5,086 bases of DNA, from contig JAIRZR010000004.1 of the NCBI GenBank assembly GCA_031267155.1, positions 1 to 5,086 on the forward strand, given 5' to 3'. The position numbers and the translations under genes are program-made. Below, in pieces: positions 1 to 5,078 of this stretch. The stretch comes from Prevotellaceae bacterium. GTDB lineage: Bacteria; Bacteroidota; Bacteroidia; Bacteroidales; UBA932. Position 1 is the stretch's first letter. Every line of letters begins with the position of its first letter. The notes under the pieces are model-generated. The model searched no databases, was not told the DNA's origin, and saw only the letters and a program-made list of their open reading frames with translations.

Positions 1-79
1 TCAATACTAATATGAGTGAAACCTGCTTTATCACACTCCGCATCGCTACTCTCTCTTTACTGTTACTCTCCCTGTACAT
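1..79 (-). CDS. Partial N-terminus of an unrecognised, possibly membrane or secreted protein
   Basis: Reading leftwards from an ATG at 79-77 there are 26 codons with no stop before the window edge. The peptide begins MYRESNSKERVAMRSV and runs into a hydrophobic stretch (VSLILVL) after basic residues, which would fit a signal peptide or membrane anchor. An AAGGAG Shine-Dalgarno match lies four bases upstream (complement of 84-89), notable because the other starts in this window lack one. A second in-frame ATG at 43-41 (MRSVIKQV...) would give a more standard signal-peptide N-terminus. The strand agrees with the neighbouring pcm operon. No family can be named from 26 residues. The plus strand of the same DNA is also open (12-131), so the strand is not certain. 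Confidence 0.38.
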   Translation of the reverse strand, partial: MYRESNSKERVAMRSVIKQVSLILVL

Positions 80-146
80 TTTGCTCCTTATGAACAAAGA
101 TTTGTCCAAATGGTTTAACTTAGGGACGTGAAATAAATAAGGTGTA

Positions 147-164
147 ACAGTTTCATGATACTGT
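147..164. promoter_or_regulatory. Operator-like 18-bp palindrome
   Basis: ACAGTTTCATGATACTGT is symmetric at 16 of 18 positions: ACAGT/ACTGT arms around a central TCATGA, with only the sixth base of each half breaking the symmetry. It lies about 70 bases upstream of the putative minus-strand start at 79. Its size and symmetry are typical of sites for dimeric helix-turn-helix regulators. The regulator is unknown and function is inferred from symmetry and position only. Confidence 0.3.
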
Positions 165-186
165 AATATAATGCTCATTGCGAAAT

Positions 187-199
187 TGCCCGCAGGGCA
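187..199. repeat. Short inverted repeat (TGCCC-GCA-GGGCA)
   Basis: Perfect 5-bp GC-rich arms around a 3-base loop. It is the first of several small hairpins packed into 187-391, a pattern typical of intergenic REP-type repeat DNA and not of coding sequence. Confidence 0.45.
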
Positions 200-233
200 T
201 CAATATCAATAGAAAGCCGTTTACCTCCAGCCA

Positions 234-251
234 CAAGCCTTTTAAGGCTTG
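234..251. repeat. Inverted repeat CAAGCCTT-TT-AAGGCTTG
   Basis: Perfect 8-bp arms separated by two bases; as RNA it would form a 6-bp stem with a TTTTAA loop. It lies in the gene-poor stretch beyond the pcm stop codon and belongs to the same run of small palindromes as 187-199 and 288-391. Confidence 0.5.
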
Positions 252-287
252 CACGCGATGGCAAATGGCGGAATTATTTACAAAATA

Positions 288-391
288 TCCTCACATTCAA
301 CCTCTAACGGGCCCTAACGGGGTTGTGGTGTGGAATGCTTGTTTGCTCCGTTATCCTGACGGCTATGCCCTGACAGGGTTGAACGTGAGGA
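288..391. repeat. Foldback element with ~15-bp inverted termini and internal repeats
   Basis: CCTCACATTCAACC (289-302) is the reverse complement of GGTTGAACGTGAGG (377-390) at 13 of 14 positions, and T288/A391 extend the pairing by one. Inside, 312-325 (CCCTAACGGGGTTG) and 368-381 (CCCTGACAGGGTTG) are direct repeats matching at 12 of 14 positions, and CCCTG-A-CAGGG (368-378) is a near-perfect local palindrome. CAACC at 298-302 can pair with GGTTG at either 321-325 or 377-381, so two alternative folds exist. The element starts about 30 bases past the pcm stop, so a minus-strand transcript would form this hairpin and then enter an AU-rich tract. It could therefore act as a 3'-end stabiliser or terminator. 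It may also be a dispersed non-autonomous repeat; copy number cannot be judged from one window. Confidence 0.6.
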
Positions 392-420
392 CGAATCAGA
401 ATAACGGTATTATATATTAT

Positions 421-1065
421 TTATATTTTATCCCTTAGCATGGGGACAAATTTGAATGGATCACTGTAGTGTGAAGTTACATAGTCATTATCGGATATTT
501 TATCTATTATAGTCATTATCTGCGTACTTCCGTCTCCGACGGGAGCGACCAGACGTCCGCCTGCGCCGAGCTGGTTCAAGAGTGTTTGAGGAATTTGCGG
601 GATAGCTGCCGTTATCAAAATTTTTTTGAATGGAGCATAATTCTCCTTTCCTTCGTAACCGTCGCCCCAATAGGAATTTATCGAATATCCAAGTTGCCTG
701 AATATGCGGCAGGCGCCAAGATATAACTCCTTCAATCTTTCGATGGTATAAACATTTGCGCCCATTTCTGCCAGAACGACAGCCTGATATCCGGAACCCG
801 TTCCGATTTCGAGCACCCTGTCGAACTTTTGCAACTGCAGCAGTTCCGTCTGGATGGCAACCGTAAACGGCTGGGAAATGGTTTGACCGCCGGCTATGGA
901 AAAAGGTTTGTCTTCGTATGCCTGAGTCTCAAAACCCTTGGGAATAAAAACATGTCGGGGAATTTTAGCCATGACATTCAGTACATTGACGTCGCTTATT
1001 CCTTTTTCTTTAAGCCTGTCAACCATTATACTTCTTAAGCCTGTCAAGATCAGCGATTCTTTCAC
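421..1065 (-). CDS. pcm: Protein-L-isoaspartate O-methyltransferase
   Basis: This cytosolic repair enzyme uses S-adenosylmethionine to methylate isoaspartyl residues in aged proteins, allowing their return to normal aspartate. At 214 residues it has the usual bacterial length. Family motifs appear in order: MVDRLKEKGI (14-23), KIPRHVFIP (34-42), AYEDKPF (49-55), the substrate-site GGQTIS (59-64), SAM motif I VLEIGTGSGYQ (84-94), the acidic YTIER end of beta-2 (106-110), GDGYEG (134-139), GGRLVAPVG (169-177) and the C-terminal FVPM (206-209). The start is GTG at 1065, six bases after the HAD stop. It is preferred to the ATG at 1026 because the residues before MVDRLK (ESLILTGLR) line up with the usual family N-terminus. 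No Shine-Dalgarno is visible, so translation is probably coupled to the upstream gene. It is the last gene of the operon and the family call is secure. Confidence 0.96.
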   Translation of the reverse strand: MKESLILTGLRSIMVDRLKEKGISDVNVLNVMAKIPRHVFIPKGFETQAYEDKPFSIAGGQTISQPFTVAIQTELLQLQKFDRVLEIGTGSGYQAVVLAEMGANVYTIERLKELYLGACRIFRQLGYSINSYWGDGYEGKENYAPFKKILITAAIPQIPQTLLNQLGAGGRLVAPVGDGSTQIMTIIDKISDNDYVTSHYSDPFKFVPMLRDKI

Positions 1066-1107
1066 GGTCGGTTAAATTACAATCTGTTTAAGCCTGTCAA
1101 CCGTTAT
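1009..1107. repeat. Three copies of the 13-mer TTAAGCCTGTCAA across the HAD/pcm junction
   Basis: The word TTAAGCCTGTCAA occurs at 1010-1022, 1035-1047 and 1088-1100. The outer two are part of 21-bp units (1009-1029 and 1087-1107) that differ at a single base and lie 78 bp apart. On the minus strand both outer copies encode Val-Asp-Arg-Leu-Lys, at the C-terminus of the HAD protein and near the N-terminus of Pcm. The middle copy is read in another frame (Leu-Thr-Gly-Leu), so protein conservation alone does not explain it. Confidence 0.7.
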
Positions 1108-1704
1108 TTCGGTAAAACTGTTTATAATAATGTCAGTTTCAGTCAGTCTCTCCTTTGGCAGAGAAGTTGCTACCCCAATTACCTTCATTCCCGCCGCCCG
1201 GGCTGCCTCTATTCCCGCCAGAGCATCTTCGAACACTATGCAATTTTCAGGCTCAATATTCAACAGTTCAGCAGATTTAAGGTAAATATCCGGAGCAGGT
1301 TTTGCCTTTTTCACCATGGCGGCAATAACCACGACGTCGAAACAGTTTCGAATCTGCAATTTATCCAGCACAAAATCAATATTTTCGATAGGAGCGGAAG
1401 AACCCACTGCCGTGAGAATACCGTTTGCTTTCAGGTCTTTGAGCAGTTCAATCAGGCCGTTAAGCGGTTTTATATGAGGTTCGTATATTTGACGGTAATA
1501 TGCTTCCTTTCCATTGGCAAGTTCCCTGTGCCGTTCCCTGCTTTCGTTGGGAAACAGCTCTGCCATAAGTTCTTCGTTTCCCCTGCCGAACATTTCGGGG
1601 ACAAGCCTTATCCCGTACCGGCTAAAATATTCGGCAAAAGCGCGTTCGTGATAATGGGCGTTGTCAACCAGCACCCCGTCCATGTCAAAAATTACTGCAA
1701 TCAT
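1072..1704 (-). CDS. HAD-superfamily phosphatase, beta-phosphoglucomutase-like subfamily
   Basis: A complete 210-residue haloacid-dehalogenase-type hydrolase with an alpha-helical C1 cap. Motif I is FDMDGV, giving nucleophile D7 and acid/base D9. Motif II is GSSAP (101-105), motif III is the lysine of KPAPDIYL (K135), and motif IV is FEDALAGIEAA with E159 and D160 for Mg2+. H19 and K66 match cap-region positions of beta-phosphoglucomutase, but the mutase GxSRxxSL cap loop is replaced by GRGNEELM (40-47). A sugar-phosphate phosphatase is therefore more likely than a true mutase; the substrate cannot be read from sequence. The ATG at 1704 lies five bases after the upstream MCE gene's stop, and pcm starts six bases downstream, so it is the middle gene of a tight operon. 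No gene symbol is justified. Confidence 0.93.
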   Translation of the reverse strand: MIAVIFDMDGVLVDNAHYHERAFAEYFSRYGIRLVPEMFGRGNEELMAELFPNESRERHRELANGKEAYYRQIYEPHIKPLNGLIELLKDLKANGILTAVGSSAPIENIDFVLDKLQIRNCFDVVVIAAMVKKAKPAPDIYLKSAELLNIEPENCIVFEDALAGIEAARAAGMKVIGVATSLPKERLTETDIIINSFTEITVDRLKQIVI

Positions 1705-1709
1705 GTTTT

Positions 1710-2636
1710 TTATTTGGATTTTTTCCCAAAAACCGATATGTTTATATACCGTTTCGGATTTTCTTTAATATCTGACAATAAAGCATTAAGACTGTTCAGG
1801 GAGTTTGCAAGATTATCGTATATCGATTCGTCGTATATCAGTTTGCCGGCGCTTCCCGTACCCGAATTTACCTTGTCAACCACGGTTTTCAGTTCATCGA
1901 CAAGCTGTGTCAGCTTAATGGTTTTCAGCGAATCGCTTAATTCGGCAAAATTATCGATGATATGATTTATCTTCCCCCCTTTATCTTTAAGGTTTGAAGT
2001 TATGGAATCTATGTTTTCCAGCGAAGACACGAGGCTCGACCTGCTCTTGTTCAGGGCTGCCGACAGCTGGGAAATGTTTTGCATCGTATGTTCGAGATGT
2101 GAAATTCCCTTTGATAAGCTGCTGATGTTTTCGTCTGAAAATAACCTGTTTATATTCTTAAACGTCGAATCTGCATCCCTGATCGTCCTGTTAAGATTGT
2201 CCTTGATCGAAGGCAAATCGTCCATAAAGAGAGAAAACATGTCGTCTTCCTTGTCCGACATGATTGGCGCATTGTCGTGCAGTGATGCGGGCGAATCTCC
2301 GATTTTGATCTTGATAGCCTTATTTCCCATAATATCGGAACTGTAAAGATAAGCTACAGAATTTTCGGGAATGCTGTAATTCGACTTGATTTGAAGTTCT
2401 ACCTTGAACTTTTTGTTCTCCTGATCGAGCCGTATTCTGCTGACAGTTCCCACCTTCATACCTTTTATATATACCTGTGCAGTCGTCTGCAATCCTTCAA
2501 TATCATCGTAAACGGCATAAAATCTGTTTACTTTATTGAAAATATCCTTTCCCTTCAGAAAATTCATCCCCCATACCAGAGCTATCAGCGTAACAGCAAA
2601 ATAAGCGCCTATTTTAATTTCTTTTGACAATCTCAT
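1710..2636 (-). CDS. MCE/MlaD-family inner-membrane lipid-transport protein
   Basis: A complete 308-residue protein of the MCE family, whose members form hexameric rings that carry lipids between inner and outer membranes as part of ABC-type (Mla-like) systems. A single N-terminal membrane helix (about 10-27, GAYFAVTLIALVWGMNFLKG) anchors it with the bulk in the periplasm. The MCE domain spans about 37-114 and includes the typical GLQTTAQVYIKGMKVGTV stretch (48-65). Residues 130-290 look like long amphipathic helices rich in Ser/Asn/Asp/Leu. A GTGSAGKLIYDESIYDNL element lies at 259-276 and a basic NPKRYINISVFGKK tail at 293-306, a pattern I associate with Bacteroidetes members. It is first in the operon, with a -7 promoter box about 30 bases upstream and no Shine-Dalgarno. 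No permease (MlaE) or ATPase (MlaF) gene is in the window, so its transporter partners must be encoded elsewhere. The family is secure; the transported lipid is unknown. Confidence 0.93.
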   Translation of the reverse strand: MRLSKEIKIGAYFAVTLIALVWGMNFLKGKDIFNKVNRFYAVYDDIEGLQTTAQVYIKGMKVGTVSRIRLDQENKKFKVELQIKSNYSIPENSVAYLYSSDIMGNKAIKIKIGDSPASLHDNAPIMSDKEDDMFSLFMDDLPSIKDNLNRTIRDADSTFKNINRLFSDENISSLSKGISHLEHTMQNISQLSAALNKSRSSLVSSLENIDSITSNLKDKGGKINHIIDNFAELSDSLKTIKLTQLVDELKTVVDKVNSGTGSAGKLIYDESIYDNLANSLNSLNALLSDIKENPKRYINISVFGKKSK

Positions 2637-2667
2637 TTCTATATACTTTAATTCTTAAAAGATGGTA

Positions 2668-2675
2668 CAAACATA
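2668..2675 (-). promoter_or_regulatory. -7 promoter box of the mce-HAD-pcm operon (TATGTTTG)
   Basis: On the minus strand, 2675 to 2668 reads TATGTTTG, an exact match to the Bacteroidetes -7 consensus TAnnTTTG. It lies 31 bases upstream of the MCE start codon, implying a leader of roughly 25 bases. No good TTTG -33 element is present at 19-21 bases further up, which is common for this weakly conserved box. Confidence 0.5.
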
Positions 2676-2754
2676 TATAAAAAATATGAATCCCGAACCC
2701 CAATATTACAGACAGGAATATAATCAGCTATTTATCAAAATACTGTGTCTGTTC

Positions 2755-2895
2755 TCAAATCTGCAGTTTTTCCGAATTATTTACGCCGATTTCTTTCGCA
2801 GGAACGTTTTTACGGTATTCTCTCCTGTCCTTTGCCGGTAAACGTACATTCGCCTTTGTCGATAAATGCAGTTTTGAGATGCCGTTTCCTTTCAT
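2755..2895 (-). CDS. Possible small basic protein, 46 residues, unrecognised
   Basis: From the ATG at 2895-2893 to the TGA at 2757-2755 the minus strand encodes a 46-residue peptide that begins MKGNGISKLHL and ends NNSEKLQI. It has 11 Lys/Arg against 4 Asp/Glu, no cysteine and no hydrophobic segment, so it would be a soluble basic protein. The ORF coincides with a block visibly richer in GC than the AT-rich DNA on both sides, which favours coding or a gene remnant. Against it: no Shine-Dalgarno, no -7 box just upstream, and the opposite strand is also open through the same block. It lies upstream of the mce promoter, so it would be a separate unit. No family recognised. Confidence 0.25.
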   Translation of the reverse strand: MKGNGISKLHLSTKANVRLPAKDRREYRKNVPAKEIGVNNSEKLQI

Positions 2896-2975
2896 ATCAT
2901 AAAATTCTAAACGATTTATACTGTTGACATATATTCAATTAATGATTGACTGTAATAAATTGTGAATAACTTTTT

Positions 2976-3006
2976 TTTACGGGAACCCTCATTATCGTTA
3001 CCTTTG
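2976..3006 (+). promoter_or_regulatory. Promoter of parE (TTTA - 19 bp - TACCTTTG)
   Basis: TACCTTTG at 2999-3006 matches the Bacteroidetes -7 consensus TAnnTTTG exactly. TTTA at 2976-2979 is a three-of-four match to the -33 TTTG box at the standard 19-base spacing. Transcription would start near 3012-3014, leaving a leader of about 20 bases before the ATG at 3033. Confidence 0.6.
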
Positions 3007-3032
3007 CGCGTTTTTTAGTACAATTTGGTATT

Positions 3033-4868
3033 ATGGATGCAGCAAATTACAAAGATGAAAGTATCATTACATTAGAATGGCAGGAACATATCCGCAGGAG
3101 ACCCGGGATGTATATCGGGAAACTTGGCGACGGAACGTCTCATGATGACGGCATATATGTTCTGCTCAAGGAAGTTATCGACAATTCTATTGATGAATAT
3201 ATAATGGGATTCGGAAAAACCATAGCGATCTCAATTTCGGAAAACAGGGAGGTGAGGATTCGCGATTTCGGACGTGGAATCCCGCTGGGCAAGGTAACCG
3301 ATGTGTCCTCGAAAATGAATACGGGAGCAAAATACGATTCAAACACCTTTCAAAAATCCGTCGGTCTTAACGGAGTGGGTATAAAGGCGGTGAACGCCCT
3401 CTCGTCTCTATTCGAAATAACTTCGTTTCGTGACGGACAGTATGTAAAAGCACGTTTCAGTCAGGGCATTTTGCTGGATGAGGAACAGGGCGAAACAGAG
3501 GAGGGAAACGGCACTTTGGTGATGTTTTCTCCGGACGAACTGCTTTTCGGCTCGTTCGATTTCAATTCCGACTATATTGAAATCATGCTGAAAAATTACT
3601 CGTTTCTGAATGCCGGACTGAAAATAACGTTTAACGGTACATGCTACTGCTCGCAAAACGGACTTCTCGACCTGCTCAACAACAACCTGAACGAAGAGCC
3701 TCTCTATGAACCGGTGCATCTGAAATCACAGGATATAGAAGTCGCGATAACACATGCATCCGGCTATGGCGAAAGCTTTTATTCCTTTGTAAACGGACAG
3801 CATACGCCCCAGGGCGGCACCCATCTTTCGGCATTCAAGGAGGGTTTGGTGAAGACAATCAAGGATTTTTATAAGAAGGATTTCGACCCCGACGACGTCC
3901 GCACGTCCATGGTTGCCGCAATCAGTATCAGGGTGCAGGAGCCTGTATTTGAGTCTCAGACAAAGACCAAGCTGGGTTCAAAAGACATGGGCGCCGGATG
4001 TCCTACAATAAAAAACTTTGTCATCGATTTTCTGAAGCAAACCCTGGACAATTATCTCCATAAGCATCCGGATATGGCTGATACGCTGCTGCGTAAAATC
4101 ATAGACGCCGAAAAGGAACGCAAAGCCATTTCCGGGATAAAAAAACTTGCGCGCGAAAGGGCAAAGAAAGCGAATCTGCACAATAAAAAGCTAAGAGATT
4201 GCAGGGTACACTATAACAGCAAGAATGAGAATTTCGAAAAGTCCACTCTTTTTATTACCGAGGGCAACTCGGCAAGCGGTTCGATAACTAAATCAAGAGA
4301 CGTTAATACCCAGGCGGTTTTCAGTCTAAGGGGGAAACCGAAAAATACTTTCGGCATTACGAAACGCATTGTGTACGAAAATGAAGAATTTAATCTCCTG
4401 CAGGCGGCTCTGGATATCGAGGAAGATCTCGACAATCTCCGCTATAACAAGGTAGTTATCGCTACCGACGCCGATGTCGACGGGATGCATATACGCCTGC
4501 TGATTATAACCTTTTTCCTCAACTTTTTCCCCGACCTGATACGGCAGGGACACCTGTATATACTTCAAACTCCGCTGTTCAGGGTTCGAAACAAGAAGAA
4601 AACCGTGTACTGCTACAGCGATGAGGAAAAGGAACGGGCAATCAGGAAACTGGGAACGGTGGAAATTACCCGCTTTAAAGGTCTCGGAGAAATTTCCCCC
4701 GACGAATTTGCCGGCTTTATCGGAGAAAATATCCGCCTTGATTCCGTTAAACTGGGTAAAAATGACCTGATTCAGGATTTGATGACTTTCTATATGGGTA
4801 AAAATACGCCCGACAGACAGGGCTTTATAATCGAAAACCTTAGATCCGACGAGGAACTCGGAATGTGA
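3033..4868 (+). CDS. parE: DNA topoisomerase IV subunit B (ParE/GyrB-type ATPase)
   Basis: A complete 611-residue type IIA topoisomerase B subunit, which binds ATP to drive strand passage and pairs with an A subunit (ParC) to decatenate and relax DNA. The GHKL ATPase domain (about 15-215) shows EVIDNSIDEY (catalytic E47, Mg2+ ligand N51), DFGRGIP (D78) and the GLNGVGIKAVNALS lid (111-124). The transducer domain carries the QTK loop (309-311, K311 contacting ATP). The TOPRIM domain (about 403-520) has E410, LRGKP (432-436) and TDADVDG (D479, D481, D483). RFKGLGEISPDEF (547-559) follows near the C-terminus. The insert found in proteobacterial GyrB is absent. The SASGSITKSRDVNTQAVFSL context and short length favour ParE over GyrB. 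Oddity: the EGDSA motif reads EGNSA (N412). The ATG fits the family N-terminus; no Shine-Dalgarno is seen. ParC is not in the window. Confidence 0.95.
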   Translation: MDAANYKDESIITLEWQEHIRRRPGMYIGKLGDGTSHDDGIYVLLKEVIDNSIDEYIMGFGKTIAISISENREVRIRDFGRGIPLGKVTDVSSKMNTGAKYDSNTFQKSVGLNGVGIKAVNALSSLFEITSFRDGQYVKARFSQGILLDEEQGETEEGNGTLVMFSPDELLFGSFDFNSDYIEIMLKNYSFLNAGLKITFNGTCYCSQNGLLDLLNNNLNEEPLYEPVHLKSQDIEVAITHASGYGESFYSFVNGQHTPQGGTHLSAFKEGLVKTIKDFYKKDFDPDDVRTSMVAAISIRVQEPVFESQTKTKLGSKDMGAGCPTIKNFVIDFLKQTLDNYLHKHPDMADTLLRKIIDAEKERKAISGIKKLARERAKKANLHNKKLRDCRVHYNSKNENFEKSTLFITEGNSASGSITKSRDVNTQAVFSLRGKPKNTFGITKRIVYENEEFNLLQAALDIEEDLDNLRYNKVVIATDADVDGMHIRLLIITFFLNFFPDLIRQGHLYILQTPLFRVRNKKKTVYCYSDEEKERAIRKLGTVEITRFKGLGEISPDEFAGFIGENIRLDSVKLGKNDLIQDLMTFYMGKNTPDRQGFIIENLRSDEELGM

Positions 4869-4975
4869 TGACGATTCGTTTTCTGTATTCGCTAAAGCAA
4901 TGATTTTTCTGTCTGAATCGGGATTTTCAGGGATGCGAAATAAATGTTTAATTTATACATCTGGGGGCAAATCCC

Positions 4976-4998
4976 TCGCCTTTAGGCGAAGACTTTAG
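4976..4998. repeat. Hairpin TCGCC-TTTA-GGCGA with CTTTAG direct repeat
   Basis: Perfect 5-bp arms (4976-4980 and 4985-4989) enclose a TTTA loop. The word CTTTAG occurs at 4980-4985 and again at 4993-4998, 13 bases apart. The hairpin is 107 bases past the parE stop and could mark the 3' end of the transcript, but it lacks a T-run. It may belong to the same intergenic repeat unit as the palindrome at 5044-5078. Confidence 0.45.
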
Positions 4999-5043
4999 TT
5001 TGAAAAAGCTTTGGAAGAGAGGTCGCTTCAAAATGGTCGGTGT

Positions 5044-5078
5044 CCGTCATTGCGAGGGCGCAGCCCGAAGCAATCCAG
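5044..5078. repeat. REP-like palindrome (CATTGCGAGGG...GAAGCAATCC)
   Basis: ATTGC (5049-5053) pairs with GCAAT (5070-5074), and GGGC (5056-5059) pairs with GCCC (5063-5066) around a GCA loop, leaving a small GA/GAA internal bulge. The flanking wording CGTCATTGCGAGG...CGAAGCAATCCAG matches, from memory, a dispersed intergenic repeat seen in many bacterial genomes. Such elements are usually mobilised in trans by a REP-associated transposase; none is encoded in the window. Confidence 0.65.

Larger units (their letters stand above)
2637..3032. other. Divergent intergenic region between the mce operon and parE
   Basis: These 396 bases separate two diverging transcription units. They hold the minus promoter box at 2668-2675, the plus promoter at 2976-3006, and a more GC-rich block at 2755-2895 that carries a possible 46-residue ORF on the minus strand. 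AT-rich DNA near 2896-2980 contains a TTGAC direct repeat (2924-2928, 2946-2950; 22-bp period), the palindrome TCAAT-N5-ATTGA (2935-2949), a DnaA-box-like TGTGAATAA (2961-2969) and a run of eight T (2971-2978). Confidence 0.7.

Noticed and set aside
95..102. AATCTTTG on the minus strand as a -7 box for the left-edge gene
   Set aside because: One mismatch to TAnnTTTG, no -33 element at the right spacing, and only about 15 bases from the start codon, which leaves almost no leader.
178..438. 86-codon plus-strand open frame
   Set aside because: It starts at TTG, runs through the inverted and direct repeats at 187-391 (giving the echo LTGPN...LTGLN) and overlaps the end of pcm on the other strand. 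It has no recognisable domain or ribosome site.
1474..1965. 163-codon plus-strand open frame opposite the HAD and MCE genes
   Set aside because: It is antisense to two well-supported genes, spans their junction and shows no family motif; it is a by-product of their codon use.
2002..2627. Two plus-strand open frames opposite the MCE gene
   Set aside because: Both lie within the complete MCE coding sequence on the other strand and show no motif of their own.
2745..2927. 60-codon plus-strand open frame in the divergent region
   Set aside because: It starts at GTG with no ribosome site, crosses the 46-codon minus ORF and has no recognisable domain. The minus frame, with an ATG, is the better candidate, though neither is certain.
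2924..2958. TTGACA (2924-2929) as a sigma-70 -35 box for parE
   Set aside because: The nearest TATAAT-like hexamer (TAATAA, 2953-2958) is 23 bases away, and Bacteroidetes promoters use TAnnTTTG, which is present exactly at 2999-3006.
2961..2969. TGTGAATAA as part of a replication origin
   Set aside because: Only one DnaA-like box was found, without a cluster, dnaA gene or clear unwinding element; one 9-mer match in AT-rich DNA is weak.
4872..4920. CGATTC...GAATCG inverted repeat as a parE terminator
   Set aside because: Six-base arms separated by 37 bases, with no T-run after them, do not make a convincing intrinsic terminator.
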